Shown one piece after another: positions 6,973-17,236 of a stretch of DNA of 64,000 nucleotides. This DNA is from Comamonas sp. lk (lineage in GTDB: Bacteria > Pseudomonadota > Gammaproteobacteria > Burkholderiales > Burkholderiaceae_C), in the NCBI RefSeq assembly GCF_900564145.1, contig NZ_UOOB01000001.1, positions 2,978,754-3,042,753 on the forward strand. The letters run 5' to 3'. A model generated the notes under the pieces. The model saw only the letters and a list, made by a program, of their open reading frames with translations, made no database searches and was not told where the DNA came from. Both the position numbers and the translations under genes were made by a program. The first letter of the stretch is position 1; every line of letters starts with the position of its first letter.

Positions 6973-9852
6973 TTACTTTGTCAGTACAAAACCCTTGAGC
7001 TTGGCGAATGCGCCTTCCACCAGGGCCTTTTGCTGCTCTTGGTGCAGATGCGAGTAACCGACAGCTGGCGACGCGGACGCAGCGCGACCGGAGTAGCCCA
7101 GCTTCTGGCCTTCACGCATGTTTTCGTGAATGTTGTGCTGGATGAAGAACCAGGCACCCTGGTTCTGAGGCTCGTCCTGGCACCACACGATATCGGTGGC
7201 GTTGGCGTACTTCTTCACTTCGGCAGCAAATGCCTTGTGCGGGAAGGGGTACAGCTGTTCGACGCGGATGATGGCCACGTCCTTGCTTTCCTTCTCGGTG
7301 CGCTTCTTGACCAGGTCGTAGTACACCTTGCCCGAGCAGGCAATGATGCGCTTGACCTTGTCGGCGTTCTTGACCACGGCGGCGTCCTGCTCGGGGATCA
7401 CGGTCTGGAAGCTGCCATTCGTGAACTCGGACAGAGGCGATGTTGCGTCCTTGTTACGCAGCAGCGACTTGGGAGTCATGATGACCAGCGGCTTGCGCAG
7501 GTTGCGAACCATCTGGCGGCGCAGGATGTGGAAGATCTGGCTGGCCGTAGTGGGCTGCACCACTTGCATGTTGGCGTCGGCCGCCAGCTGCATGAAGCGT
7601 TCCAGACGGGCCGAGCTGTGCTCAGGACCTTGACCTTCGTAGCCGTGAGGCAGCATCAGCGTCAGGCCGTTGACGCGACCCCACTTGACTTCACCGGAGG
7701 CGATGAACTGATCGATCACCACTTGGGCGCCGTTGGCGAAGTCGCCGAATTGGGCTTCCCAGACCACCAGGGTGTTGGGATCGTTGGATGCGTAACCGTA
7801 TTCGAAGCCCAGCACTGCCTCTTCGGACAGGATGGAGTCGATCACGACAAACGGAGCCTGGTTGTCGGCCACGTTCTGCAGAGGGATGTACGTGCCTTCA
7901 TCCCACTTTTCACGCTTTTGATCGTGAATCACGGCATGACGGTGGGTAAAGGTACCGCGACCGCTGTCTTCGCCAGACAGACGCACGGGGTAGCCCGAAG
8001 CCACGAGGGAGCCGAAGGCCATGGTTTCGCCCATGCCCCAGTCCACGTTGACATCGCCACGGCCCATGGCTGCGCGGTCGTCATACACCTTCTTGACCAA
8101 AGCGTGAGGGTTCACGCTGGCTGGCAGAGTTGTGATCTTCTCGGCCAGTCGCTTCCACTCGGCCAAGGGAATAGCGGTATCGCCGGCATCGGTCCAGGGC
8201 TTGCCTACGAAGGGGCTCCAGTCCACTGCGTACTTGCTCTTGAAGTTGGTCAGCACCACTTCCTGGGTGTGACGGCCTTCGTCCATGGCAGCGCGGAACG
8301 CCTTTGCCATTTCGTCGCCCAGGGTCTCGCCCAGGCCTTGGGTAGCCAGCTTGTCTGCGTACAGCTTGCGCGTCCCGGGGTGGGCTGCAATCTTCTTGTA
8401 CATCAGAGGCTGTGTCAGAGCAGGAGTGTCCTGCTCGTTGTGACCCAGCTTGCGGAAGCAGACGATGTCTACCACCACGTCCTTGGAGAACTCCATGCGG
8501 AAGTCCAGAGCCATCTGCATGGCCAGGCACACCGCTTCAGGATCATCGCCGTTGACGTGCAGCACAGGCGACTCGACCATCTTCACGATATCCGTGCAAT
8601 AGGTGGTCGAGCGCAGGTCGCGGGGGTCAGAGGTGGTGAAACCGATCTGGTTGTTGATGATGATGTGGACCGTACCACCGGTGGTATAGCCACGGGTTTC
8701 GGACAGAGCCAGCGTTTCCTGGTTCACGCCTTGACCGGCGAAAGCGGCATCACCGTGCACCAGCACGGGCAGCACTTGCTTGCCGTGTGGGTCATCGCGG
8801 CGATCCATGCGCGAACGCACCGAGCCTTCAACCACGGGGTTGACGATTTCCAGGTGGGAGGGGTTGAACGCCAGCGACAGGTGCATGGGGCCACCCTTGG
8901 CCGACACGTCCGAGCTGAAACCCTGGTGGTACTTCACGTCGCCTGCTGGCAGGTCTTCGGGAGCGGTGTGATCGAACTCGGCGAACAGGTCCTTGGGCAT
9001 CTTACCCAGGGTGTTGACCAGCACGTTCAAACGGCCGCGGTGGGCCATACCGATCACGACTTCCTGCACGCCCTTGGCGCTGGCGGAGTTGATCAGCTCG
9101 TCCATGGCGGCGATGAAGGACTCGCCACCTTCCAGCGAGAAGCGCTTCTGACCCACATACTTGGTATGCAGATAGCGTTCCAGGCCTTCGGCTGCAGTCA
9201 GGCGATCCAGGATGCGCTTTTTCTCGTCAGCGTTGAAAGCGGGCTTGGAGCGAATGGTTTCCAGCTTTTGTTGCCACCAGCGCTTTTGGTTCTGGTCGGT
9301 GGCATACATGTACTCGGCGCCCAGGGTGCCGCAGTAGGTTTCGCGCAGAGCGTTGAGCAGCTCGCGCAGAGTCATTGTTTCCTTGCCGAAGAAAGTGTTG
9401 CTGGTGTTGAACACCACTTCCTGGTCGGCGTCGGTGAAGCCGTAGAACGAAGGCTCCAGCTCGGGAATTTCAGGGCGCTCGGTGCGCTTCAGCGGATCGA
9501 GATCGGCATAACGCTGGCCCACATTGCGGTAAGCAGCAATCAGCTGCTGCACGGCAGTGCGCTTGCGACCCAGTTCGGAGTCGGCACCGGAAGCCACAAC
9601 CACCTTGGTGCCGCCTTGCTTTGCACGCTCGGCAAAGGCATTGATCACGGGCAGGTGAGGAATGTCCTTGGAATCTGTTCCGTCCACTGCAGGCACATGC
9701 TGCAATGCGTCGAAGTATTCGCGCCACGAATCCGGCACGCTGCCAGGATTGGACAAATAGCTTTCATACATTTCCTCGACATAGGGCGCATTGCCGCCGA
9801 AGAGGTACGTATTGCCTTGATAGGCTTTATAGACCGTTGACTGATCGCTCAT
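6973..9852 (-). CDS. odhA: 2-oxoglutarate dehydrogenase E1 component
   Basis: A 959-residue thiamine-diphosphate enzyme that decarboxylates 2-oxoglutarate in the TCA cycle. Visible features include the N-terminal segment NAPYVEEMYESYLSNPGSV, which docks E1 to the complex, the active-site region GMAHRGRLNVLVNTLGK, the DVKYHQG segment and the transketolase-like C-terminal half (SGEDSGRGTFTHRHAV). Length and order match proteobacterial OdhA/SucA. ATG 9852 is preferred: GGAGGT lies about 11 nt upstream and MSDQSTVYKAYQ aligns with the usual start, although the frame is open 21 codons further. It is the first gene of the odh group. Confidence 0.96.
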   Translation of the reverse strand: MSDQSTVYKAYQGNTYLFGGNAPYVEEMYESYLSNPGSVPDSWREYFDALQHVPAVDGTDSKDIPHLPVINAFAERAKQGGTKVVVASGADSELGRKRTAVQQLIAAYRNVGQRYADLDPLKRTERPEIPELEPSFYGFTDADQEVVFNTSNTFFGKETMTLRELLNALRETYCGTLGAEYMYATDQNQKRWWQQKLETIRSKPAFNADEKKRILDRLTAAEGLERYLHTKYVGQKRFSLEGGESFIAAMDELINSASAKGVQEVVIGMAHRGRLNVLVNTLGKMPKDLFAEFDHTAPEDLPAGDVKYHQGFSSDVSAKGGPMHLSLAFNPSHLEIVNPVVEGSVRSRMDRRDDPHGKQVLPVLVHGDAAFAGQGVNQETLALSETRGYTTGGTVHIIINNQIGFTTSDPRDLRSTTYCTDIVKMVESPVLHVNGDDPEAVCLAMQMALDFRMEFSKDVVVDIVCFRKLGHNEQDTPALTQPLMYKKIAAHPGTRKLYADKLATQGLGETLGDEMAKAFRAAMDEGRHTQEVVLTNFKSKYAVDWSPFVGKPWTDAGDTAIPLAEWKRLAEKITTLPASVNPHALVKKVYDDRAAMGRGDVNVDWGMGETMAFGSLVASGYPVRLSGEDSGRGTFTHRHAVIHDQKREKWDEGTYIPLQNVADNQAPFVVIDSILSEEAVLGFEYGYASNDPNTLVVWEAQFGDFANGAQVVIDQFIASGEVKWGRVNGLTLMLPHGYEGQGPEHSSARLERFMQLAADANMQVVQPTTASQIFHILRRQMVRNLRKPLVIMTPKSLLRNKDATSPLSEFTNGSFQTVIPEQDAAVVKNADKVKRIIACSGKVYYDLVKKRTEKESKDVAIIRVEQLYPFPHKAFAAEVKKYANATDIVWCQDEPQNQGAWFFIQHNIHENMREGQKLGYSGRAASASPAVGYSHLHQEQQKALVEGAFAKLKGFVLTK

Positions 9853-10069
9853 TTCTGCGCTGACCTCCGCTTCCCTTAGGGAAGCATTAGTTGGTTGTGG
9901 AACCCCCCGCGACACGGCTGTACCGATTGGCGGATGCGACTGTGGCTGGGAAGGGCCTTAGTTTGCGACTGGCATTGTGCCACTGTTCAATGCCCGACTC
10001 TTGTAAATGACCTCTGTTTACGTTCGGCCACCTCGCTTACAGTGAGGGCCATTACTCACAAGGACTTTC

Positions 10070-11239
10070 ATGCACCTTTTGCCGCTACACAAACGCGCCT
10101 TCATGCTCTTGCTTTTGGCGGTGACCGTCGGCTTTGGCTTGGTGCTTTGGGAATATTCCGTAGCGATCTTCTGGGGCATTGTGCTGGCGATTGTGTTTGC
10201 TCCCTTGCACAAACGCATCGCGGCCCGCATACCCCAAAGCCCTACCCTGGCCGCGCTGGCCACCCTGCTGCTGAGTCTGGTGGTGGTCATCCTGCCCCTG
10301 GTGCTGATCAGCATCTCCCTGGTCAAGGAAACCACGGCCATCTACGAGCGCATTGCCAACGGCAATATTTCGGCCGGAGCCTATGTGGAGCAGGTGTTCA
10401 ACGCCCTGCCTTCCTGGCTCACCCCCTGGCTGGAAAAACTGCATCTGGGCTCGCTGACTGAAATGCAGGAAAAGCTCTCCAACCTCGCCTTGCAGGCGAG
10501 CAAGCTGGCGGCCTCCAGGGCCGTTGGCGTGGGGCAGAACACCTTGGGCTTCGTCATTGGCTTTGGCGTGATGCTGTATCTGATGTTCTTTTTGTTGCGC
10601 GACGGAAAGACGCTGGTGCAGCGCTTGTGGAATGCCACACCGCTCGACACCACCCACAAGCATGAGCTGGCGGTCAAGTTCATCACCGTCATTCGCGCCA
10701 CCGTCAAAGGCAATCTGGTGGTCGCAGCCTCTCAGGGCGCACTGGGCGGCCTGATTTTCTGGATTCTCGGCATCCAGGGTGCCGTGCTTTGGGCCGTGGT
10801 CATGGCCTTTCTGTCTCTGCTGCCCGCCGTGGGCGCAGGTCTGGTCTGGGGTCCTGTTGCCATTTACTTCCTGGCAACCGGCGAAGTCAGCAAGGGCCTG
10901 ATTCTTGCGACCTATGGTGTCGTGGTCATCGGTCTGGTGGACAACGTGATGCGCCCCTTGCTGGTGGGCAAGGACACCAAGATGCCAGACTATGTGGTGC
11001 TGATCTCCACACTGGGCGGCATGGCGGTGTTCGGACTGACGGGCTTTGTGCTGGGCCCGGCCATTGCGGCCTTGTTCATGGCGACCTGGGACATCTTTGC
11101 CAACATGCAGCAGCAGGAAGAGTTGCAGCTACAGCAAAGTCTGCGCAGCTCCGAACCAGCCGTACTGCCAAGCGAGACAGCACCTGATGCTGCGGCCAAT
11201 ACGCCTCCAGCAAAAGACGCTGACAAGCAAGGCAACTAG
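10070..11239 (+). CDS. AI-2E family transporter (PerM/YdiK-like permease)
   Basis: A 389-residue integral membrane protein with hydrophobic helices near 12-30, 33-50 and 60-85 and a cluster of several more from about 155 to 350. The C-terminal DNVMRPLLVGKDTKMPDYVVLISTLGG segment is the signature of the AI-2E/UPF0118 family. Characterised members export autoinducer-2 or act as Na+/H+ antiporters, so the substrate cannot be assigned. AAGGA precedes ATG 10070. The last 40 residues are polar and cytosolic. It stands alone, divergent from odhA and upstream of the formate dehydrogenase genes. Confidence 0.88.
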   Translation: MHLLPLHKRAFMLLLLAVTVGFGLVLWEYSVAIFWGIVLAIVFAPLHKRIAARIPQSPTLAALATLLLSLVVVILPLVLISISLVKETTAIYERIANGNISAGAYVEQVFNALPSWLTPWLEKLHLGSLTEMQEKLSNLALQASKLAASRAVGVGQNTLGFVIGFGVMLYLMFFLLRDGKTLVQRLWNATPLDTTHKHELAVKFITVIRATVKGNLVVAASQGALGGLIFWILGIQGAVLWAVVMAFLSLLPAVGAGLVWGPVAIYFLATGEVSKGLILATYGVVVIGLVDNVMRPLLVGKDTKMPDYVVLISTLGGMAVFGLTGFVLGPAIAALFMATWDIFANMQQQEELQLQQSLRSSEPAVLPSETAPDAAANTPPAKDADKQGN

Positions 11240-11453
11240 GCAGACAATGCCTTTGACGACAGAGAATTCCGCCCTGCTTAGAACGCAACGGGCATAAATT
11301 CTTTGTTGTTCATAAGTACTCGCAAACGAATCAAAGCAATCAAAGTCGCACACATTCGCTCAACTACTCAGGGAATGTTGTTAGGTCTGTCAAGAGGTGT
11401 AAACGTAGAATTTAATTTCACAAAAAGCGTTCATACGAAAAGGTACCCCCACA

Positions 11454-14400
11454 ATGGTCCAATTCTCCAGACGCCAGTTCATGAAAGTGACTGGTTCGAC
11501 TCTGGCGGGATCGAGCTTGGCGCTGATGGGATTCTCCCCTACAGCTGCTCTTGCTGAGGTGCGACAGTACAAGCTGTCAGCCACCACGGTCACACGCCAA
11601 ACCTGCACCTACTGCTCCGTCGGTTGCGGCATCTTGATGCACTCGCTCAGCGATGGCGTCAAAAATGCCAAGCTTTCGGTGATTCACGTCGAGGGCGATC
11701 CCGACCACCCGGTCAATCGCGGTACGCTGTGCCCCAAGGGCGCTTCGCTGCTCGACTTCGTGCACAGCCCCAATCGCCTCAAGTACCCTGAGTACCGCGC
11801 TCCCGGCTCCAGCGAGTGGAAGCGTCTGTCCTGGGACGATGCCCTTACCCGCATCGCCAAGCTGCTCAAGGACGACCGCGACGCCAACTTCGTCGAAAAG
11901 AACGAACAAGGTCAGACGGTGAACCGCTGGCTGACCACCGGCATGCTGGCCGCTTCGGCCTCCAGCAACGAAGCCGGCTACATCACGCACAAAGTGGCCC
12001 GTTCCTGGGGCCTTCTTGCACTCGACAACCAAGCACGTGTCTGACACGGCCCGACGGTGGCAGGTCTTGCCCCGACGTTTGGCCGTGGAGCGATGACGAA
12101 CCATTGGGTCGACATCAAGAACGCGGACGTTATTTTGATCATGGGCGGTAATGCCGCCGAAGCACACCCTTGCGGTTTCAAGTGGGTGACCGAGGCGAAG
12201 GAGCACAACAAGGCTCACTTCATGGTGGTCGATCCGCGCTTCAACCGTTCTGCCTCCGTGGCCGATTTCTATGCCCCTATCCGTTCGGGCTCGGACATCG
12301 TGTTCCTGGGTGGCGTGATCAATTACCTGCTCACGAACGACAAAATCCACCACGAGTATGTGAAGAACTACACGGACTTCACTTTTATCGTGCGAGAGGA
12401 CTTCGCGTTCGATGAAGGTATTTTCTCGGGCTACAACCCCGAAAAACGCACCTACGACAAGGCGACCTGGGACTACGAGATGGGCGACGACGGCTTTGCC
12501 AAGGTCGATCCCACGCTGGAACACCCTCGCTGCGTCTACCAGTGGCTCAAGAAGCACTACGCCAGCTACACCCCAGAGAAGGTGGAGGCAGCCTGCGGCA
12601 CGCCCAAGGAAAAATTCCTGCACGTGTGCGAGAAGCTGGCTTCGACCGCCGTACCAGGCCGCTCGGCCACCATCATGTACGCCCTGGGCTGGACCCAGCA
12701 CACCACCGGCGCGCAAATGCTGCGTACCGGCGCGATGATCCAGCTGCTGCTGGGCAACATCGGCGTGGCAGGTGGCGGCATGAACGCGCTGCGCGGTCAC
12801 TCCAACATCCAGGGCCTGACGGACCTGGGCATTCTGTCGGCTTCGTTACCGGGATACCTGACGCTGCCAAACGAAGCCGAACAGGATTACAACCAGTACA
12901 TCGCCTCGCGCACGCCCAAGCTGTTGCGTCCCGGTCAGATGAACTACTGGTCGAATACGCCCAAGTTCCACGTCAGCCTGATGAAGGCCTGGTGGGGCCC
13001 CGCTGCGACGGCCGAGAACAACTGGGCCTTTGACTACCTGCCCAAGCTGGACAAGCAGTACGACATGCTGCAAGTGTTTGACCTGATGCGTCAGGGCAAG
13101 CTCAATGGCTACATCGCCCAGGGCTTCAACCCCCTGGCGGCGCTGGCCAACAGCAACAACGTGCGCGAAGGCCTGAAGAAGCTCAAGTTCCTGATCGTGA
13201 TGGATCCCCTGGTTACCGAAACTTCCGAGTTCTGGAAAAACCACGGCGAATTCAACGATGTGGACTCGGCCTCCATCCAGACCGAAGTGTTCCGCCTGCC
13301 CACCACCTGCTTCGCTGAAGAAGATGGCGCAGTCGTAAGCTCCTCGCGCGTGTTGCAGTGGCACTGGAAGGCTGCAGAGCCTCCGGGAGAAGCCAAGACC
13401 GACATTGCCATCATGTCCGGCCTGTTCCTGCGTCTGAAGGAGCTCTATCAGAAAGACGGCGGCAAGTTCCCCGACCCCATCACCAAGCTGTACTGGCCTT
13501 ATCTGCAACAGGAACACCCTGGCTCGGATGAGATTGCCAAGGAGTACAACGGCCGTGCGCTGGTGGACTTGTACGATCCCAAGGATCCGACCAAGCTCAT
13601 CCGCAAGGCTGGCGAACAACTGGCTGGCTTTGGCGAAATGCGCGATGACGGCAGCACCCTGGGTGGCTGCTGGGTCTGGGCGGGCTGCTGGACGTCTTCG
13701 GGCAACCAGATGGCACGCCGCGACAACTCGGACCCCAGCGGTCTGGGCAATACGCTGAACTGGGCCTGGGCCTGGCCGGCCAACCGCCGCGTGCTGTACA
13801 ACCGTGCATCATGCGACCGCGAAGGCAAACCATTCAACCCCAAGCGCACCCTGGTCAAGTGGAACGGTACGAACTGGGCCGGTATCGACGTGCCCGACAT
13901 GGGCCCGACCATGCCGCCAGAGACCACCAACCCCTTCATCATGAACCCCGAAGGTGTGGCCCGTCTGTTCGCCCGCAAGGGCCTGGCCGAAGGTCCGTTC
14001 CCCACGCACTACGAGGCATTTGACAACCCGCTGGGCTACAACCCCATGTACCCCAACAACAAGCTGGCTGTCATCAACCCTGCCATGCGCATCTTTGACT
14101 CCGTCAAGGACACCGCAGGCACGGCTGCCGAGTACCCGCATGTGGGCACGACCTACCGCCTGACCGAGCACTTCCACTACTGGACCAAGCACGTTCAGCT
14201 GAACAACATTGTTCAGCCCGATCAGTTCGTGGAAATCGGCGAAGCGCTGGCCAAGGAACTGGGTATCGAAACCGGCCAACAGGTCAAGGTCAGCTCCAAG
14301 CGCGGCTTTGTGAAGGCGGCAGCCATGGTGACCAAGCGCATCAAGCCCATGCAGATCGATGGCAAGACCATCCATCACGTGGGTGTGCCGATTCACTGGG

Positions 14401-14519
14401 GCTTCTCCTCCACGGGACGCAAGGGCTATCTGGCCAACAACCTGACGGCGTCGGTGGGTGACGGTAACAGCTTGACCCCTGAATCCAAGACCTTCCTCGT
14501 GAAGGTAGAAAAGATCTAA
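11454..14519 (+). CDS. fdnG: Formate dehydrogenase-N alpha subunit, selenocysteine-containing
   Basis: The frame is interrupted only by TGA at 12042-12044 and continues in the same frame to 14519, giving 1021 residues with Sec at 197 in the context [19 protein letters not shown], the classical active-site stretch of formate dehydrogenase-N/O. The enzyme oxidises formate to CO2 at a molybdenum or tungsten bis-pterin centre in the periplasm. A twin-arginine signal [10 protein letters not shown] (RR at 6-7) and one [4Fe-4S] site (C51, C54, C58, C93) are visible. A SECIS-like hairpin follows the TGA. It is followed after 10 bp by the beta subunit. Read conventionally it would be split into two false genes (11454-12044 and 12057-14519). 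Confidence 0.96.
12042..12044 (+). other. Selenocysteine UGA codon (recoding site)
   Basis: The in-frame TGA is codon 197 of the formate dehydrogenase gene. The codons on both sides encode conserved active-site residues (QARV before, HGPTVAGL after), and the whole decoding machinery (SelA, SelB, tRNA-Sec, SelD) is encoded nearby, so this is recoding rather than a nonsense mutation. Confidence 0.95.
12045..12077 (+). promoter_or_regulatory. Bacterial SECIS element downstream of the Sec codon
   Basis: The inner stem pairs GGCA (12059-12062) with TGCC (12068-12071) around a GGTCT loop. Below it T12058 is bulged, then G12057-C12072, G12056-C12073 and C12055-G12074 pair, and after an A-A mismatch G12053-C12076 and C12052-G12077 pair. 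Counting the U of UGA as 1, the bulged U is nucleotide 17 and the loop GU is 23-24, the positions recognised by SelB in E. coli fdhF (established knowledge). The hairpin lies wholly in coding sequence. Confidence 0.9.
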
Positions 14520-14529
14520 GGAGCAGCTG

Positions 14530-15459
14530 ATGTCATCAACCATGTCTTTAGATATCAAGCGCCGTTCGGCCACGACGACGCCTTCCCCCAGCGTACGCGG
14601 TGCGCACGCGGGTGAAGTCGCCAAGCTGATCGACGTCTCCAAATGCATAGGCTGCAAGGCTTGCCAGACAGCGTGCATGGAGTGGAACGACCTTCGCGAC
14701 GAAATCGGTACGGCTGCCGCTGGCGTCTACGACAACCCGACCGATCTGACGGCGGACTCGTGGACCGTCATGCGCTTTACCGAGTACGAAAACGAAGCGA
14801 CCGGCAATCTGGAGTGGCTGATCCGCAAGGACGGCTGCATGCACTGCGAAGACCCGGGCTGCCTCAAGGCCTGCCCGTCTCCCGGCGCCATCATCCAGTA
14901 CGCCAACGGCATCGTGGACTTCCAGCAGGACCAGTGCGTTGGCTGCGGCTACTGCGTGACCGGCTGCCCGTTCAATGTTCCGCGCATCTCCAAGAAGGAC
15001 CACAAGGCGTACAAGTGCACCCTGTGTTCCGACCGGGTTGCCGTGGGCAAGGAACCTGCCTGCGTCAAGACTTGCCCCACCGGCGCCATCATGTTTGGCA
15101 CCAAGGAAGCCATGAAGGAACAGGCCGCGCACCGCGTGGTGGACCTCAAGGAGCGCGGCTTCGACAAGGCCGGCCTGTACGACCCCCAAGGCGTGGGCGG
15201 CACCCATGTGATGTACGTGCTGCATCACGCGGACAAGCCATCGCTGTACAAGGGCCTGCCGGACGATCCCAAGATCAGCCCCATGGTCTCTCTGTGGAAG
15301 GGTGTTGCCAAGCCTCTGGCCATGGCAGCTCTGGGCGCGGCCGCAGTGGGCAGCCTGTTCCACTACATCACCAAGGGACCGAACGACGTGTCCAAGGACC
15401 TTGAGGATGAAATGGAGCGCAAGGATGCCGAAGCGCTGAATAAGGAGTCTGGCAAATGA
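14530..15459 (+). CDS. fdnH: Formate dehydrogenase-N beta (iron-sulfur) subunit
   Basis: The 309-residue electron-transfer subunit carries four [4Fe-4S] clusters. Cys groups are seen in [40 protein letters not shown] and CTLCSDR with VKTCPTG. A hydrophobic segment near residues 260-285 ([20 protein letters not shown]) is the membrane anchor that docks on the cytochrome b subunit. It takes electrons from the alpha subunit and passes them to the gamma subunit. AAGGAGC precedes ATG 14530, and the gene overlaps the gamma subunit by 4 bp (ATGA). Confidence 0.95.
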   Translation: MSSTMSLDIKRRSATTTPSPSVRGAHAGEVAKLIDVSKCIGCKACQTACMEWNDLRDEIGTAAAGVYDNPTDLTADSWTVMRFTEYENEATGNLEWLIRKDGCMHCEDPGCLKACPSPGAIIQYANGIVDFQQDQCVGCGYCVTGCPFNVPRISKKDHKAYKCTLCSDRVAVGKEPACVKTCPTGAIMFGTKEAMKEQAAHRVVDLKERGFDKAGLYDPQGVGGTHVMYVLHHADKPSLYKGLPDDPKISPMVSLWKGVAKPLAMAALGAAAVGSLFHYITKGPNDVSKDLEDEMERKDAEALNKESGK

Positions 15460-16082
15460 AACGCAATCCTCGCGACCTCGTGCGCTACAACGCATCGGAG
15501 CGCGCCAACCACTGGGTGGTAGGCATTTGCTTCATCTTGCTGGCCCTGTCCGGTCTGGCGTTCTTTCACCCGGCCTTCTTCTGGTTGACCAATCTGTTCG
15601 GTGGCGGTCCCTGGACCCGCATCCTGCACCCCTATATCGGGGTCGTCATGGGCGCGTTCTTCGTCATCATGGCCTGCCGCTTCGCCAAGCTCAACATCGT
15701 TGAGCCGCGCGACATCGAATGGCTCAAGAACGTCAACAAGATGATCGACGGCGACGACCACGACATGCCCGAACAAGGCAAGTACAACGGCGGTCAGAAG
15801 CTGTTGTTCTGGGGCCTGGTGATCGGCATGCTGCTGATCGTGATCACGGGCTTTCTGATGTGGCGCGCCTGGTGGACCTTGCCCGTCGACGTGGTGCGCG
15901 CCGCTTCGGTGGTGCACGCCATTGCCGCCGTGTGGATGATCGGCCTGATCGTCATGCACGTGTATGCGGCCATCTGGACCCGGGGCACGATTCGCGCCAT
16001 GCTCTATGGCACAGTGACCCGTGCCTGGGCCAAGCAACACCACCGCGGCTGGTACCGCAAGATGACGGGTGACAACGACTAA
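15456..16082 (+). CDS. fdnI: Formate dehydrogenase gamma subunit (cytochrome b556)
   Basis: A 208-residue four-helix membrane cytochrome that carries formate-derived electrons to the quinone pool. Hydrophobic helices lie at about 20-42, 55-75, 112-135 and 150-175, and candidate haem-ligating His occur in [23 protein letters not shown] and VMHVYAA. Translational coupling to the beta subunit is indicated by the ATGA overlap. Length and motifs match FdnI/FdoI. Confidence 0.94.
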   Translation: MKRNPRDLVRYNASERANHWVVGICFILLALSGLAFFHPAFFWLTNLFGGGPWTRILHPYIGVVMGAFFVIMACRFAKLNIVEPRDIEWLKNVNKMIDGDDHDMPEQGKYNGGQKLLFWGLVIGMLLIVITGFLMWRAWWTLPVDVVRAASVVHAIAAVWMIGLIVMHVYAAIWTRGTIRAMLYGTVTRAWAKQHHRGWYRKMTGDND

Positions 16083-16110
16083 GACCTTTAGTCCCGTCCC
16101 CTAACAACCC

Positions 16111-16142
16111 AGCCGCCAAGCGTTTACCGGCGCTCGGCGGCT
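16111..16142 (+). terminator. Hairpin between the formate dehydrogenase gamma gene and fdhE
   Basis: AGCCGCC (16111-16117) pairs with GGCGGCT, and an inner AGCG pairs with CGCT across the loop. There is no clear T-run, so it may be an mRNA-stabilising hairpin or a weak terminator rather than a full stop. Confidence 0.4.
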
Positions 16143-16164
16143 GCTTCATTTGGAAACCCTGTCA

Positions 16165-17139
16165 ATGCAACGCATTCTTCAACCTGGCGAAATCGAAACG
16201 CTGGATCACACCAGCTTCCCGCGCATTCTTTTGCCACAAGCGAGCAGCCTGTTTGCCGAACGCGCCGCACGCCTGCGCCAGCTGGCCAATGGCAACCCGA
16301 TTGCCGACTACCTGCTGTTCGTGGCGCAAATCATGGACGCCCAGAACCAGGCCGTGGCCAGCACCACGCTGGCAGAGCCCGATGCCGCTCTCATGGCGCG
16401 CGCCCAAGAACACTCCATGCCCTTGCTGCCGGCGCTAGAGAACATCGACCCGGCCTGGCACGGCGTGCTGGACGCCATGCTCGATACGCTGCAAGGCAGC
16501 GAGCAAGGCCAGGGTCTGCCCCCGCCGCTGCAACCGCTGATCCAGGAACTGCGCGCCATGGGCAGCGCAGAGCGCGATGATATTGCCCAAAAGCTGCTGC
16601 AAAAGGAAGTGGCTGCCCGCCATGTGGGCATGGCGCCCTTCATCATGGCCGCGCTGCAAGTCACGTTCACGCTGCGTGCGGCCGGCATCGCCGTGCGCGA
16701 CATACCCTATACCGAGCCCGCCAGCATCTGCCCCATCTGCGCCAGCGAACCTGTGGCCAGCGTGACGCGCATCGGCGGCAAGGCTGCCGGTCACCGCTAT
16801 CTGCACTGCGGCACCTGCGCCTGTGAATGGCAGATGGTGCGCGTCAAGTGCTCGCACTGCGAATCGACCAAGGGCATCCACTACCAGGGCGTTGACGGTC
16901 TGGGAGAAGCCGTGCTGGCCGAGACCTGCAGCGAATGCGGCAGCTACCGCAAGATCGTCAACCAGGAAAAAGACCATATGGTCGACCCGCTGGCCGACGA
17001 TCTGGCCACGCTGATGCTGGATTTGCTGATGAGCGAGACCCAGTTCCAGCGCGCCAGCCCCAATCCCCTGCTGTTCGTGGCCGTGGCCCAGGAACAAGAC
17101 GGTGATCTGGACCATACGCTGATCGATCCCTGCGTTTAA
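16165..17139 (+). CDS. fdhE: Formate dehydrogenase accessory protein FdhE
   Basis: A 324-residue cytoplasmic protein needed for formate dehydrogenase maturation; family members bind Fe and interact with the catalytic subunits. Four CxxC pairs are visible: CPIC (SICPICASEP), CGTCAC, CSHCES and CSECGSYRK, which is the rubredoxin-like pattern of FdhE. ATG 16165 is preferred over a TTG five codons upstream because GGAAA lies about 10 nt before it. It follows the structural genes after 82 bp and precedes selA. Confidence 0.93.
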   Translation: MQRILQPGEIETLDHTSFPRILLPQASSLFAERAARLRQLANGNPIADYLLFVAQIMDAQNQAVASTTLAEPDAALMARAQEHSMPLLPALENIDPAWHGVLDAMLDTLQGSEQGQGLPPPLQPLIQELRAMGSAERDDIAQKLLQKEVAARHVGMAPFIMAALQVTFTLRAAGIAVRDIPYTEPASICPICASEPVASVTRIGGKAAGHRYLHCGTCACEWQMVRVKCSHCESTKGIHYQGVDGLGEAVLAETCSECGSYRKIVNQEKDHMVDPLADDLATLMLDLLMSETQFQRASPNPLLFVAVAQEQDGDLDHTLIDPCV

Positions 17140-17160
17140 GACAGGCGCCGGTTCACAATC

Positions 17161-17191
17161 AAGGGCGCCTGGCAGATCCCAGCGCCCTTTT
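17161..17191 (+). terminator. Weak terminator-like hairpin between fdhE and selA
   Basis: AAGGGCGC (17161-17168) pairs with GCGCCCTT (17182-17189), followed by only two more T residues. The short T-run suggests partial termination between the structural and selenium genes. Confidence 0.4.
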
Positions 17192-17236
17192 CCATTGGCC
17201 CGCACTCTGAAACCACTTTCATTTTTGCAGCACCTC

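Noticed and set aside
4059..9840. Long plus-strand open frames opposite lpdA, odhB and odhA
   Set aside because: These are antisense shadows of highly biased GC-rich genes. Their translations are rich in H, Q, L and G and show no domain, while the minus-strand proteins have full catalytic motifs.
11376..11411. Sigma-70 promoter TTGTTA/TAGAAT before the formate dehydrogenase gene
   Set aside because: The spacing between the best hexamers is too long (about 22 bp) or the -10 is poor, so it was not called.
12057..14519. Separate molybdopterin oxidoreductase gene starting at 12057
   Set aside because: It is in the same frame as 11454-12044 and separated only by the Sec TGA and four codons. The stretch on both sides is one conserved active-site region.
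14548..15495. Minus-strand frame opposite the formate dehydrogenase beta gene
   Set aside because: It mirrors the Cys-rich beta subunit, which has all four Fe-S motifs and sits in operon order.
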